This document shows positions 1-11,724 of a stretch of 64,000 bases of DNA, one piece after another (the first letter of the stretch is position 1; every line of letters starts with the position of its first letter). The notes under the pieces are model-generated. The model saw only the letters and a list, made by a program, of their open reading frames with translations. It did not search any database and was not told where the DNA came from. Position numbers and translations under genes: made by a program. The DNA is from Athripsodes cinereus (lineage: Eukaryota > Arthropoda > Insecta > Trichoptera > Leptoceridae), in contig OX388325.1 in the NCBI GenBank assembly GCA_947579605.1, positions 4,273,572 through 4,337,571 on the forward strand. Direction: 5' to 3'.

Positions 1-175
1 TTTTCTAAATACAGTTAATTTTCCACTCTTTTTTTTAGAAGAACTCGAGCGCTTTCGTCCAAAGCTCTGTTTGACATTATCAAGAGGACTGATTTGAAAA
101 AAACATAAATTTAAGTTAAGGAGGAATAGGAGGGGGTGGGATAGTAGTGGAAGGAGTGGGTGTGGCTAAGGGCTT

Positions 176-405
176 TCTTCTTCTTCTATGAGTGCCATAT
201 CAGGTCCTCCTGACGTTGGCGATCACTCTGGAGAATGCTTCCCTGTCTCGTGCTGTGCGGACCAGCTCTCCCATCCGTGTTATTCCGGTCCATTGCCGTA
301 TATTCCGCAGCCAAGACATCTGCCTCCTTCCCACTCCTCGACGTCCCTCAATCTTGCCTTCTATTATCAATTGCAGAAGCCTATACTTATCGCCTCGCTA
401 AGGGC
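176..405 (-). pseudogene. RTE-like LINE 3' end fragment
   Basis: Read on the minus strand, this encodes the end of an endonuclease/reverse-transcriptase polyprotein of the RTE type: a KYRLL..IEGKIEG segment, then SWLRNIRQW, then a stop. It finishes in a short GAA repeat at 177-187, as RTE-like elements end in simple repeats rather than poly(A). Only about 75 codons remain, so this is a 5'-truncated dead copy. Related C-termini lie at 19.75-20.27, 49.98-50.17 and 63.5-63.75 kb. The LINE identity is secure; the exact clade is inferred. Confidence 0.75.
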
Positions 406-467
406 TTTAATAATGGTGAAAGGGTGAGAATTCGTATGTTTACAATGTTGCCATTAGTTTAATATTT

Positions 468-610
468 TTAAATCTCTATTGTTTCCAGAGCCAATAATTT
501 GCTATACCGGCATTCTGAATGTAAGACCTTTACACCGCGCATATCAAACGAATGATCATGCTCGATGCAATGATCTGCCATTTCTGAGTAACAGGACGAC
601 CCCCTAAAGG
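468..610 (-). pseudogene. Penelope-like element C-terminal (GIY-YIG) fragment
   Basis: The minus strand holds an open stretch of about 47 codons ending in TAA at 468-470. It contains SEMADHCIEHDHSFD, then VKVLHSECRYSKLLALE. An AEH/DHC..x..GHSxD block followed by an R/K-rich LEA(I)EI end is typical of the GIY-YIG endonuclease at the C-terminus of Penelope-like retroelements. The catalytic GIY and YIG strands are not included, so only the tail survives. A second, independent PLE C-terminus with SECGDRRLNAMEALEI lies at 49.0 kb. Alternative: a GIY-YIG domain from another mobile element. Confidence 0.6.
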
Positions 611-1438
611 CTCTGGAACATTAGAATTATCAAATAGGTTTTTTAAATATTTTTACATGTTTGAACAATTAATTAAATTATGTGCGTGTCAATAAGTGTG
701 AAACGAAAAAAAGTCACAAAGTAGAAGCTTTATTCAATAAACACGGTTGTCGAAAACTTTTCACGCTGACAAAAATACAACAAAGAAATGTCTTCGGAAT
801 TTTGTAACCGCACTGTATTAGAGAACAGTTCATGTAGAAAATTGATAAGTTGTATGGTGAGGTTTATACATACCTACAATATAACAGAATAATTCTCTCT
901 ATCAGTGGGAAACTATGATATATCAAAAAATTAAGAGTTTTATTTTTTTTATTTATTTATTATCAAAATATACGGCTAAAATCCTAAACGGTACAATAAC
1001 TGAAAAAAAAACATACTTGGAACAAACACAATCAATTTATGTGTCTATATTTGTTTATTATTGTGTCTTGACTTTTCAATTTTTTTTTGTATGTTGTGTT
1101 TATTACGCTCTTTCTATTGTATTGATGTTTTTCCTTCTATTGTACTATTGTAATGTTGATAAACCCAAGATTCCTGTAAAGGACCTACGGGAGATGTTGA
1201 AGAATAAAGGATAAGAGACAATGAATACAACATGAGAATAGTAATTTCAGGGAATCCTCAATGGAAAGCATGTGTCTTTGAATAAAACCGCTAACAGCAC
1301 ATTTCCTCACAGTGTACTCCGAATCGTTGAAGATGTCAACTTCGCAGTAATTATTCCCTATTACATGGAGTTGATTCATCGATGAATAATAGCTATAGTT
1401 GGACGATGATCCCGTTGTACAAAACAATGCCTGATCAG
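611..1438. other. AT-rich stretch without recognisable gene
   Basis: Only short, low-complexity open frames are present, such as the hydrophobic Phe/Tyr-rich one at 915-1214. I see no conserved motif, splice structure or repeat family. It may be decayed transposon DNA. Confidence 0.5.
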
Positions 1439-1652
1439 GGCTACTCTTGACAAAACTAAACACGAGCTTAATCTAGTCTTGATCTTGATCACACGACGCG
1501 ACGCACGAAGTGACTATTGGTCAAAAATACATGCAAACCGATCGCGCGTTAGCGGTGGCGCGGTGTTTTTGACCATAGTCCCTTCGTGCGTCGTATGATC
1601 AAGATCAAAACTAGATTAATATCGTGTTTAGTTTTGTCAAGAGTAACCCTGC
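1438..1652. mobile_element. Palindromic MITE, family GGGCTACTCTTGACA
   Basis: The two halves are long inverted repeats. The left end reads GGGCTACTCTTGACAAAAC; the right end is its complement, ending TTTTGTCAAGAGTAACCCT. Inside, CGACGCACGAAG and CTTCGTGCGTCG mirror each other around a GC-rich centre (GATCGCGCGTTAGCGG). No coding capacity is present, so this is a non-autonomous foldback element. Copies lie at 50266-50400 (half only), 50503-50706 and 54934-55172; the last is cleaner and carries a 30-bp extra segment in its right arm. Confidence 0.8.
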
Positions 1653-2184
1653 TGGTGCTACGACTCGAGAGGTGCAAGTTCACAAAACCAAGCAACTCTG
1701 AGTAATTCAGAGAGCTAGTCAATTGCACAAAGCACATCTTGCAAAAAGGGTGGATTACGGATTCATGTCATATCTGGCGAACTACCAAATAAGGTGACGT
1801 TGTCTTTTTTAAGCCTTGCATTTTTTTTATATATTTATTTTTTTCACATAATGCAACATTAACTACAATGATACAGTCACACCATATCCATTAAAATAGA
1901 TTTGTAGGTGCGTTTCTTTTCATAATAACAATATATAGATAAATAATTTAAACCTAACCAAAAGCAGCAAACAAATTTAACAACTATAGTATTTAAATTA
2001 TTTCAATTATATACAAATGCACATTTCAGCAGCCATTCCTTGACAAGCCTTATTGTTGCAATCTTACTACCACATTTCTTAATAGATGTCGGCATCATAT
2101 TAAGCAATCTAGGCACATTATGTATATTCAAAAGTTCTCTTTCCATATCAATTATTATATTTTGGTACTATAATATATCCTTCA

Positions 2185-2420
2185 TTTGATTTAAATCTAG
2201 TATTGCGGCGTAGAGACATCTGGATGTTAACGTCAATCATCAAGCATCAAGCAAAAATCTTAAATCTATCGGCGACAATTCGGAGCATTCTCCGACGAAA
2301 TATTCGAATGAATGCCTTCGTTACGTCTCATGGATGGGTAACGAAGGCATTAATTGGAATATTTCTTCGGAGAATGCTCCGATTTGTCACCGAAAGATTT
2401 AAGATTTTTGCTTAAGAGGG
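2185..2420. mobile_element. Snap-back (inverted) repeat
   Basis: The sequence folds on itself. CAAGCAAAAATCTTAAATCT near 2250 pairs with the complement at 2393-2412, and CGGAGCATTCTCCG occurs in both arms. The centre, ATGCCTTCGTTAC, is mirrored as GTAACGAAGGCAT. Each arm has the order GTGACAA or GCGACAAT, a CGGAG/CTCCG hairpin, then GAAA. That is similar to, but less exact than, the hammerhead-like arms described elsewhere in this window. No ORF of note. Confidence 0.65.
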
Positions 2421-3440
2421 CTCTACACCCCTTCTTTGTGATTTCATGCAAACGAGTTAGCAAAATTACAACCATTTTATTTTTTAAATATTTCAAATTC
2501 TGGATCAAATGTATGTTATTTTTTATATTAATATAATATTTTGAACATTAATAAATGCGATTTTATCTTTTTAGTTTTATTTTGCTGCGAGGAACATAGT
2601 GAAAATAATTTTTGAAGATTACCGTCGCAATGCTGATACGTTAAGTGGTGCTATTTTAAATAAATTATCCTTAATAATACAAGAGTGTTAATAAAATTTT
2701 AAAACCAAGATTAATCTTAAAATATCATGAATTTTATAATACACCTTGAGTTATTTATTTACAACCCTTGGATTTTCTTAATTACTATGACAAACTGCAT
2801 ACACATCAAAAATAAATTTCATTATCAAAAAAATCATAGAAAATTTTTATAATTCAACCATTTGTTGTATTTATATAATAATATGGTATGTTGTTTACCG
2901 TGCATACTACATATACATATAACGTTATTATGTGCAATAATCAAGAACATATCGAGTTTCACAAATTTTAAGATTCAGAAGGCCCACGGCGTGCCTAGTA
3001 GCCGGATGTGAGACCGTACTCGCTCTGTTTTTGAATTAGGAAATAAATAAATTCAATTTATAGAATAAATACAACTTATATTTTATTTATATGTGATAAC
3101 ATACTATTTTTTAATACCCATGAATATTTTTGCATATATAGTTTCGGTTTATATTTATTAATAAAGCTATTTCATTAATTATTTAAATAATTTTCTCTGC
3201 GCCTACTAAAAATTGTTGCCTGAAACCACTAGAGCTAAATCTAATTTGTACCTTAGGTAAGAACGGCTGTTAATGATTGACGTTCGCATCCAGCTGTCAG
3301 TACGCCGCGTATGATGAGCGTGTCAAGGTATTGTTTTATATTCATCCTTCAAAAACTGGTCAAGGACTATTCTTTGCCAAAACATGATATTTTATGAAAT
3401 AATTAAATGATAACACGTAACCGCCCCTGGTACTCAGAAA
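2421..3440. other. AT-rich stretch without recognisable gene
   Basis: No open frame with recognisable motifs and no clear repeat boundaries. A GC-richer patch at 2975-3030 (AAGGCCCACGGCGTGCC) may be a fragment of an old element. Confidence 0.45.
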
Positions 3441-3444
3441 TAAT

Positions 3445-3660
3445 AAAATATATTTATTTATTTATTTATTTATAATAATACATACGGCTTACGCCTCTAA
3501 TACACAGTAACAAAAAATAATTGCACAACACCACCATCGTATCAAATTACAATTCAAAACAAAAATAAAATATACTGCATCACTTAAAATTATAAAAAAA
3601 ACACATTGTGTCACTTAAACCACAGAAAAAAATTACAACATATTGCATCATGTCAAATCA
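3445..3660 (-). mobile_element. LINE 3'UTR and TAAA tail fragment
   Basis: TTTATTTATTTATTTAT followed by ACATACGGCTTACGCC is a LINE 3' end in reverse orientation with a (TAAA)n tail. The same sequence recurs at 46580-46745 and, shorter, at 62250-62320, all minus strand. The coding part is absent at each copy. The three loci show a family that retains only its 3'UTR here. Confidence 0.7.
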
Positions 3661-4204
3661 TAAAAAAAACAAACCGCATCATATCAAACCATAAAAGACA
3701 TAATATTTCAAGTAATTAAAAACACTTTTATAAAATCAGTCAATGCAATATTGAGTACGCAACTTAGTACACAGCTTTAGAATAGAATAAAATATAAAAT
3801 ATCTTATATAAAAATTAACATAAATAATTATTGTATGCATAGTACATCATCATAAATTAATTTACTTTTACTCAAGTTACTCAGATCTTTAAACAAAATC
3901 ATTCCCTTCCCTTTTCCTTTCCCCTCAATCCTAAAATGCTCACATGTAATTGAATTTATCTCATTGCTTTTCTTCTTTATTTTCATATTCTTATACATAT
4001 ACTTTTTTAAATATACATTTATTTTATTATCTTTCATCATAATAATTTTAATAACTGTTTTATAGAAACCCTTTCGATATCCAACAGATGATTTGTTTGC
4101 AGAATTAGGAGTTCTGGATGTTCGCCAGCTGTATGCAAAGAACATTCTGATGTACTACTTGAGACACACCGAGTTTCTTTTTTTTTCTTTTTCTTTTTTT
4201 TTTT

Positions 4205-4510
4205 ATTGCGCACAAATACAAAATATCAACATACATTTTTTCTTAACATGGTTACAATTAAGTTGCACGAGCGTCTTGGCCATTCTCATGGAACTAGGGC
4301 GAGATTGGCAGAGAGGTTTGTGGTACCAACGGTAAAAACTTCCTTTGCCCAGAGACACTTTGCATATATTGCCCCTAGAATTCTTAACAAGATTTATGAC
4401 ACAGTTATCCGGGCTTCGGCTTCTTCTGGTATTGGGGGAGGGATCACGGCATGGCTTCAGCAGTTGGGCCGCAGAAACACTGAGACCCTGATCACATATC
4501 TGCCTGTGTG
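4205..4510 (+). pseudogene. Jockey/CR1-like LINE C-terminal fragment
   Basis: An open frame of 101 codons ends in the usual C-terminal block of Jockey/CR1-group reverse transcriptases. It has TRARLAERFVVPTVKTSFAQ, then HFAYIAPRILNKI, resembling the family's xxxFxYxGPxxWNxLP end. The stop at 4509-4511 is followed by a TG/TATG-rich 3'UTR and an AAAT tail near 4865. No RT catalytic motif remains. Confidence 0.7.
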
Positions 4511-4558
4511 ACTGAGTGTGTATGTATGTGCATGAATATATGTGGCGTTATCTGTACA

Positions 4559-4595
<37 letters not shown>

Positions 4596-4710
4596 GTATG
4601 TATGGGTGTGTATGTATGTATGCATGTATGTGGGTGTATGTGGATGAGTGTGTTTGTGTGTGTGGATGTATGTGTGCGTGCGTGAGCGTGTGTTATGTTA
4701 TGATTAAATA
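4511..4710 (+). repeat. TG/TATG-rich microsatellite in LINE 3'UTR
   Basis: Runs of TGTG, TATA and TATG/TGTATG alternate over about 190 bp directly behind the LINE stop codon. The repeat opens apparent Cys/Val- or His/Thr-rich frames on both strands, which are not genes. Confidence 0.85.
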
Positions 4711-4890
4711 AAGTAGGGAAAATAACCTTAGTAACTGAAGTAAAGAAAATTGAGCGCTGAGACAATGTAAGGTGAAAACTGGCTCAGTCTACCTTGGTAC
4801 GGGCTCATGCCCAGTTAGGTAGACATTAGTGACTTATCTTTTAAAAACTGTTTTTGTAAATAAAAATAAATAAATAAATATAATTTCTTT
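4711..4890 (+). mobile_element. LINE 3' end with AAAT tail
   Basis: This continues the 3'UTR of the fragment at 4.2-4.5 kb (GGGCTCATGCCCAGTTAGG, CTTATCTTTTAAAAACTG) and ends in AAATAAAAATAAATAAATAA. A second AATA tail follows at 4998-5010. Confidence 0.6.
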
Positions 4891-5504
4891 TTTAACTAAC
4901 ATTTTGTATTATATAACTTAAGTTGTAATTGGCTTTAATTTTGCACTATTATTGTTTCGTTTATTATGTTATATAAGCTGTAACTTTAAGTTTGAAATAA
5001 ATAAATAAATAAAAAAAAAAAAAGTTACAATACACTGCATCACATCGAATTTTAAAATAAAAATAAAACCCACTGTCATGTCAAATCATAAAATGAAAAT
5101 AAAACATATAATTATATTATGTCACTTTTGATCAAAAATCGACATAGTGTAGTATTTCTCTGACATGCAATGTAACTATCCAACCACAGGGTGACGAGAA
5201 AATCAATAAAACATTTTTATGTGTCAAGTTTGTTATACTGCTGCGAGGAATATAATAATATTATAATATACATACTATATCACTCTTTATCTAACTACGC
5301 AAAGTTAGGTATATTTTCATACTCGTAGACTATTTGTATGAGCATCAGGACAAAATGTCGCTTGTTCAATGCGTGAATCATCCCAATCCTTCTATATATA
5401 ATTTTGCTGGTTTATGTGCCGATTTTTTTTATCTATTTGTATTACCTATGTATTGTAATAACTGTATGTTTGCGTAAACTATAAAATAAAATAAAAAACT
5501 ATAT

Positions 5505-5945
5505 GGTTCTGAGTCTTGGCACTTAACCAAGGCTCAAGAGCGGAAGATACTAAGCTTTGAAAACAAGTGTCTTAGAAGGAATTTGGATGTCAAATGGTAT
5601 GAACATGTTACAATAATGATGTTGTGCGCCGGCGCACCCAGCAGAGACCTGTAATCTCCGTAATACAGGAGAGACGATGGTCCTGGCTGGGCCATGTTTT
5701 GAGAATGCCCAATGATAGTTGGCCAAAAAAGCACTGTTCTTCCGTCCGCAGGGGTTCCGTCGGCACGGGCGTCCCTCTTTCACAATACACCGTTCCTATG
5801 ACAACGATATCAGAGCGCAAGGAATGTCGTGGAAAGAGGTGACGCAATTGGCACAGAGATGCTCTGAATGGAGGAGGCTGGTTTCTGCCCTGTGCTCCCG
5901 AGAGGAGCGTTGAGGGCGATGATGATGATGATTTGTATGAGAATT
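5505..5945 (+). pseudogene. LINE C-terminal fragment with GATGAT tail
   Basis: An open frame contains RRRTQQRPVISVIQERRWSW then LGHVLRMPND, the WxGHVxRM block of RTE-type LINE C-termini. It then runs through a Gly/Arg-rich stretch to WKEVTQLAQRCSEWRRLV and a stop near 5912. The element ends in (GAT)n at 5919-5936. Frame changes are needed between about 5720 and 5850, so it is a decayed copy. Confidence 0.75.
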
Positions 5946-6057
5946 ATTTTGAAGGTAAAAAAGGAAATTTTCTCAAAGCTTTACACACGCATAATTTTAT
6001 ATTATTTTTTAAACGTTTGTGAAAATATTTATACCCGAGATATTTATAATATATATA

Positions 6058-6245
6058 TAAAAGAAACTAGTGTTAGTTACACCATTTATAACTCAAGAAT
6101 GGCTGTACCGATTTGAATGATCTCTGATCTGTCGGATTTTTCTCTGCCCCGAACCTATTAAAATATCTTACAAATTCACAGGAAGAAAAATTACGAAGAA
6201 AATTATTTACGCCACATACCTACTTATTTTTAATTTCAATAAAAA
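6058..6245 (-). mobile_element. RTE-like LINE 3'UTR fragment (GGGGC..AATCCAACAAATC family)
   Basis: In reverse orientation this is the 3' tail that reads ATTTAAATCGGTACAGCCAT in the copy at 29.6-30.2 kb. A third copy is at 61975-62185. The element ends beside a short TATATA run at 6048-6058. Confidence 0.7.
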
Positions 6246-6868
6246 ATGCAATACTGAGAATTATACAAAATGTGCTTAAATAAATATAGGCCTACATTAA
6301 GACGGTTATACTTTTGTTGCACTAAAGAACTTAAATGATCCAATATCAATAATACACGACATTAGACAACTTTTGCAAAAAAGCTCAAGTCGAGTTATTT
6401 TTCCGAACTTTAGAGCTTATTTGTAACTCTACGCCTCGTTATATACCTACCTACTTAATAAAATATTCAAATATCGCCCTGGAGGGGACTATCAAATCAG
6501 ATAAAGAAAAAATTGATTTTTATTCTTAGAAATTCACAACGAATAAAATATTATATAAAAAAAAATATAACTTTTCGAATATTATTTTCAATATCACCTT
6601 TCTGATTATTATCAATAATTTCTAGTCGAAGGCGGTAAAAAAGTTTGTAGAAAGCGAAATACATTTGAAAAGCTATCAAAAGTTCCCGTCTCGTTGTAAT
6701 TTCAAAACAAAAATATATTTCCACGTTTCCGATGTTCAAAATCAGTTTTTCTGATCAACGGTGTTTTTTTTTCAATTTATTTATGAAAAATCTTAATGAG
6801 ATAAACAATTTACCAAAAAATATATCTATGTTAATTATTGATTCATTTTTAAACTCCTCATCCTCACT
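6246..6868. other. AT-rich stretch without recognisable gene
   Basis: Short AT-rich frames only. I see no motif, repeat boundary or RNA structure. Confidence 0.45.
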
Positions 6869-6869
6869 G

Positions 6870-7262
6870 ACGGGCCCTGCTCCCTCTGAACGCCTAGGTA
6901 GGTGGGCGGAGGATCCGCAAATAAGCAAACCTTTCCTAGCCCAAGAACATCTTGCTGCAGAAGGCGATCTAGACTGTAGGACATGGAAAACCCTAAATCG
7001 ACTGAGATCTGGTGTAGGAAACTGCCGCGACAATAGAGAACGATGGGACTTCTTACAGGACGAATCCGGAGCATGTGACTATGGTGCAGCACAGACTATG
7101 CCACACTTGTTGGAGTGTCCATTGTACCCTGTCACATTAAGGTGGTGTTGGTCACATGAACTATGGAGGATATTTTTGACGCATCCCCATCTGCTGTGCG
7201 TTTTACACAGTACTGGAGATCAATTTGATTGTTTTTTTTTCTGGGTTACGACACGATAAATA
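6870..7262 (+). pseudogene. Non-LTR retrotransposon C-terminus with CCHC-like motif
   Basis: The open frame from 6870 encodes CRTWKTLNRLRSGVGNCRDN, then a C-x-Y..MPHLLECPLYP segment. The latter matches the C-terminal CxC..HxxxC zinc-binding motif of insect I/Jockey/R1-group reverse transcriptases, although the second cysteine of the pair is a tyrosine here (CDYG). The frame stops at 7257. A reversed copy lies at 28775-29105, and short pieces at 52040-52160 and 52555-52610. Confidence 0.7.
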
Positions 7263-7307
7263 TTGTTGTTTTGTATAAAATTTGCAAGGCGTTTGGACTA
7301 AAGCTAA

Positions 7308-7345
7308 ATTTTTCAAGGGGACCGTTCTTGGTGGAAGTTTATGTT
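7308..7345 (-). mobile_element. PLE-type tail motif (CTTCCACCAAGAACGGTCC)
   Basis: The minus strand reads AAACTTCCACCAAGAACGG. The same motif follows the snap-back repeats at 19.38-19.60 and 44.43-44.61 kb. This is an isolated remnant of that tail without the hammerhead-like arm. Confidence 0.45.
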
Positions 7346-7929
7346 GATAATGTCTTTATTAATTTATTAACAATTCACGGCACATGCCTTTTGCATGTAG
7401 AAAATTAAAAAAAAAAAAACGATAACAACGTTCAGGAGCGAGTTGAGGACATCGCTCTTCCAATTTAGTTTCCCGCGCCCTTGAGATGAATGCTCCATTA
7501 AACGGCGCATAATAAATCATCCAACATGATACCAAAAGGACGTTTTGTGTGATAATTACATGCAGTAATTATTTTATATGTATCCCATTCAGTGGCGGAT
7601 TCAGAAAAAACTCAAGGGGGGCGCAAAAATTATACATATATACAAGACAATGCCATTTCATTTAAATTGACTTTACCCATATAGGTACAAGACATAGTCA
7701 ATAGGCCCCGTTAGGGAGGGGGGGGGGGGGTAGGGCGCGCCCCATATCTGTTCTTGCCACTGATCCGATTTGTGTAAGTTGCCGTGATGATATAGCTGTG
7801 TAAATACGTTGTTGAAAGAAGTGTTAAAAAAGTTGAATGAGTGGCCAGAAGGACGATAAATACAACATACCATCGAGTAAATTGACTATTTTCTCCCATA
7901 AATTTAATAGATATAGTTTAGAGAGGAAG

Positions 7930-8474
7930 TTATGCGGTGTTCACATTAGGCGAATATCGCCAGGAAACCAAAATATCGTCAGCCATTTGAACCGTGTGAA
8001 CAAAACGACAGCTAGTCTGAAACGATAATAACTAGTAAAAACGATATCATCTCAAGTTGACCACTTTTCAACTTTTTTCTCTAGTTGAACGATTCGCGCA
8101 TGTGTAGATGTGCGCGGCGTCCGTAAATCTTTGTTAAATTTTGGTAATCCATCTTTGGTAAAATTTCATAACCTATAAATTTTATAATGTTTCCTTCTTC
8201 ATGAAAGCTGTTATCTTTGTTGTTGGTTTGTGGCGTTTGTTTCCTTAATTAAAAGGCGCCTTGTAACCTCTACTATAACATTTTCAACTAATAATGAACA
8301 CTACGCGATCTCCATCTCGACGTCCACCATTTTGAAAACAACGTCAAAATCAAATCGCATCTGACAGATCGTATCTATATCGGTAGACTTTGTGACGATC
8401 AATGGGCTTCTGGCGAATTTCGTTTTTTATGCAAGCGAAATTCGCCTGCAATATACGCCAAATGTGAAGACCCC
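7930..8474. mobile_element. MITE with TTCACATT inverted termini
   Basis: The left end GGTGTTCACATTAGGCGAA and the right end, whose complement is GGGGTCTTCACATTTGGCG, form imperfect terminal inverted repeats. A small internal palindrome (GGCGAATTTCG / CGAAATTCGCC) sits at 8412-8447. No coding capacity. A second copy at 33705-34110 shares AATATCGCCA..ACCAAAATATC, TGACAGCTAG and TTGACCACTTTTCAACTT, but its right end is replaced by a LINE 3' end. Confidence 0.7.
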
Positions 8475-9395
8475 ATTAGTGAGTGTAGGAAACAGTAGGA
8501 ATGGGTATATAATATAGGGAATGGAGAGAAACTCTCTTCTCACATTTGTTGGAAAATATCTTGATAAAAATTCTAAATGCGTACCACAAGGCTTGTGAGT
8601 AAAAAATAATCTATATATGTATCTGTCAGATATAAACACTGGTGAACATTGTTTTGGTGTTGTAATTTTTTTTTTCATTTATTAAAAAAAAGTGTTGTGA
8701 AGAATGAAATTAAGGTGATGGTTGGTAGTCTACTGCACAAAATTGGAAAGCAGAATCGAGTTTTCCAGTTTGAAAGCTCTAAAGAAGTTTTAAGTTTTAG
8801 TCTATGTACATTAAAGTCCCCCTTTAGCAAAAATGGTTAAATATTCAATTTTCAAAAAATTTGATAGAACAAGTGCCAAAACTTGTTGACCCTTGCGAAC
8901 ATATTGATATGATAAAATTAATAAAACAAATATTTATTACCAATATTGGTTTTTTACTATAAAATAAATAAATCGCAGACTGACGAGACTTATTTAGGTA
9001 CTCTTTGTTATATCAAAATACAAACTATTTTTAAAATAAATATATTTTTTATTCATCCTATCAAGCATATAAATACTATAGATTTAAGCAAACTTTTTTT
9101 AGTATACAAAAAATCCAGTTCATCTGGTGATTTTTGGTTCCAAAATATGAGAAATTTTATGAAAAAAAATATTTTTTAAATCGGTCAATATCCATGAAAA
9201 AAAAATATATAATTTATTTGTTCTATAATTGTAATAACTATCTAACTATTCGTAATATGAAAAAAATATATATATATATGAAAATTCGTAGGATTCTCGT
9301 GCATTTATGTGCATACCAAACACACCACCGAATTCGATTTTTAGAAATATGCATTTTATAAACGAATACTATGAAGCTAAAATCAAGTTTTTTTA

Positions 9396-10590
9396 ACTCT
9401 TTGGACGCGCCAAAATAAATTTTAAAATCTTTGAGCCACTGCGATAGGTTGGAAGCCTATTTTTGAAATTCATACCTCTCTATAAATATACAACCCACAC
9501 TCACGTAGTCTCAGAATAATGTTACAAATAGATCAAAATTTTATGTAATATACTAAAATTAACAAAATAATGTACTTATTTGAAGCAATTCAATAAATAA
9601 ATTATCTCATATTTTAGAGCATTTGACACGCCATGATGCACTAACACTATTACAAATTTTAGTTAATACGTACACTCACCCCATCATTTTGTCGCTATCA
9701 GAGATATGAAGCCATCAACGGCTTTGAATCGATTCTTCTACAGATACTTGCACAAATCGTTCACTCTATTTATAAGTTGCACAATTTTTACTTTAAGTGA
9801 AATATGCTTTTATATAGATAACTGATATTTGAAACTTCATAAAAAATCACTGTCATAACACACACTCACAATAGCGCGCATATAGAGAAATGTTAGAATA
9901 ATATTTATAAAATTAATTATTTTTCAACTAATACAGTATAACACTACGGATGTACATAAAATAAAACAAAAGAAATATTTTTTCTATTATACACAATTCA
10001 CAAAGATTCACTATTCGAAATTTCTTTACGAGATTAAAGTACGAAACGTCCCGTTTGAATATTAAAATGCAACTAAATAGATAATAATATTATTTACAAA
10101 TATGTGTGATCCCATAGAACAAATTTTATTATTGATAAATATTGATTCCAGAAATTTTGAAGCCATATGGTATTCCCGTGTAAAAGGTTTATTACCTTAC
10201 GGTTGTAAACGTAAGGGACACAGTGCCTAATGGTTGTCTCCAATCTTTATCGCATTTATCCTAGAAAGCCGACGAAGACATATTGCATTGTCTTAATTTA
10301 TGACGTAAAATAATTTTAAAGTAAGGTTTATCACAATAATAGTATGTTTTGGGTCCACAATATAGTAATTCATCCATTCATATCTTTACGGCGTTTAACA
10401 TAAATGGTGAAGCCAACGGACCGGTTGTATGCAATAAAAAAATAAACATTTAGTATTGGGTAGTATACTTCAACGCGAATTTATGACATGAAATGTATTC
10501 TTTTTCGAATATCCGCTTTTTGCAAGACACTCGAAAACTCACACCTATCATCTACCGAGTGCTTCACAGCTTAAGCAAATGTTTACTTTA
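9396..10590. other. AT-rich DNA without recognisable gene
   Basis: Lies inside the possible 3.6-kb element. No open frame exceeds about 60 codons and no transposase signature (DDE/DDD, RNase H fold) can be seen. Confidence 0.45.
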
Positions 10591-10739
10591 ATTAGGTTAA
10601 AATTATTCCATGGAGTCTCCTAGAATAGAATTGGTATCCCACTTTCTTATGCTAGCATTAAAGTGTTCGTAAAACCTTACATATTTACTTATTAATCTAC
10701 ATGCAATATTGGATATTTTGTTAGAGATAATCAGCCGTA

Positions 10740-10872
10740 TGCTGAGTAAGAGAAATTGTCGTGGGTGTATGAGAAATTGTATGAATGTAGACGAGCGAAA
10801 GAAATATGTAATAATAGATCTAGGTATATGCCATTTTGTTCTCTCTGTTTACGTCACTTGGGATACAGCATG
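10740..10872 (+). mobile_element. RTE-like LINE family A 3' fragment
   Basis: GAGTAAGAGAAATTGTCG, GAATGTAGACGAGCGAAAG and TGTTCTCTCTGTTTACGTC match the end of the LINE family seen at 21.23-21.82 and 43.37-44.10 kb. The copy is short and diverged. Confidence 0.6.
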
Positions 10873-10945
10873 TTTACCACTAGATTAATTCATCATTTTA
10901 TTGTTGGCTTAATTAAAATGTTGAATACATTAAGCGAATTCCTCT

Positions 10946-11192
10946 GATTCCGTGGAGCACTCGACAAATAATAAGTCTTTCACTCCTTTCCGTAGATTTC
11001 GAGTGTCCCGTAAAAGGCAATGTTAAAAAAAATGCGTCTTAAATTCAGCGGTGGGGTACGCTACCTATCCTGAATTTCATGTTTTTTTGTTGACACCGAG
11101 AGAACAGTTTGTATGTTTATTGAACGAAAACGGTCTACTGGTTTTCCCATTTGAGGTAGGTATATACCATGATGGTGTAGTAGTAATTTCCT
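10946..11192 (+). mobile_element. SINE-like interspersed repeat (family Z)
   Basis: The repeat begins CCGTGGAGCAC and contains CGAGTGTCC, then TTCAGCGGTGGGGT, and ends in GATGGTGTAGTAGTA. Fuller copies are at 14372-14632 and 42585-42917, with tail-only copies at 27828-27883 and 45181-45262. The end resembles the 3' end of LINE family A (CGTGAGGGTATAGTAGATAG), suggesting that LINE moves it. Confidence 0.6.
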
Positions 11193-11289
11193 TAATTTTT
11201 ACTGTCATCTTCTAACTAGTGTAGCGAAAATTATTATATTATGCTCATTTTTGCTCATTTAGTAAACATAGGCATATGTAGGTATCTAT

Positions 11290-11680
11290 CTATCTATTTA
11301 TCTATACCCTCACGTCGTGTCCCAAGTGGGCTAGGCAGAGAGAACGGAAAGCCAAACAGATCTATCTTTACACACTTCCTTCGTTTTCTCCACATTCATA
11401 CAGTTTCTCATACACGTACGTCGGTTCCTCTTACTCAACACGCGGCCGTCCTTGAGAATTTGATCCACGTGATCAAGCCATGTGGTTCTCGGACGCCCGC
11501 GCTTTCTTACACCCTTTCTTTTAGACAAGTATATCCTCTTTGTCATTCTTACGTCGTTCATTCGTTCAACAAGGCCAAACCACCGTAGTTTACTCACGTG
11601 CATTCTGTCCACAACACTCATCTTGCATCCGCTCATTCTTCTAATATCATAATTCTTCACTCTATCACGCATCGTTTTAC
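11290..11680 (-). pseudogene. RTE-like LINE family A C-terminal fragment
   Basis: The minus strand has an open frame of 113 codons: RDRVKNYDIRRMSGCKMSVV, then LRWFGLVERM, TKRIYL, RKRGRPRTTWLDHV, then KEVCKDRSVW. This is the RTE-type C-terminus. It is the most open of the family A copies. A perfect 16-bp hairpin abuts its 5' end at 11689-11724. Confidence 0.8.
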
Positions 11681-11688
11681 CTAGTATT

Positions 11689-11724
11689 CATAAGTGACGG
11701 TACCTTCTGGTACCGTCACTTATG
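11689..11724. repeat. Perfect 16-bp hairpin
   Basis: CATAAGTGACGGTACC (11689-11704) is followed by the loop TTCT and the exact complement at 11709-11724. It lies just outside the 5' end of the minus-strand LINE fragment. Confidence 0.9.

Noticed and set aside
3828..4145. 105-codon minus-strand frame
   Set aside because: Lys/Ile/Asn-rich, low complexity, no motif and no link to the neighbouring LINE pieces that I can support.
4457..4765. His/Thr-rich and Cys/Val-rich frames on opposite strands
   Set aside because: Both are translations of a TG/TATG microsatellite in a LINE 3'UTR.
5534..5847. Minus-strand frames over the 5.5-5.9 kb LINE fragment
   Set aside because: Shadows of the plus-strand LINE frame, which carries the recognisable LGHVLRM motif.
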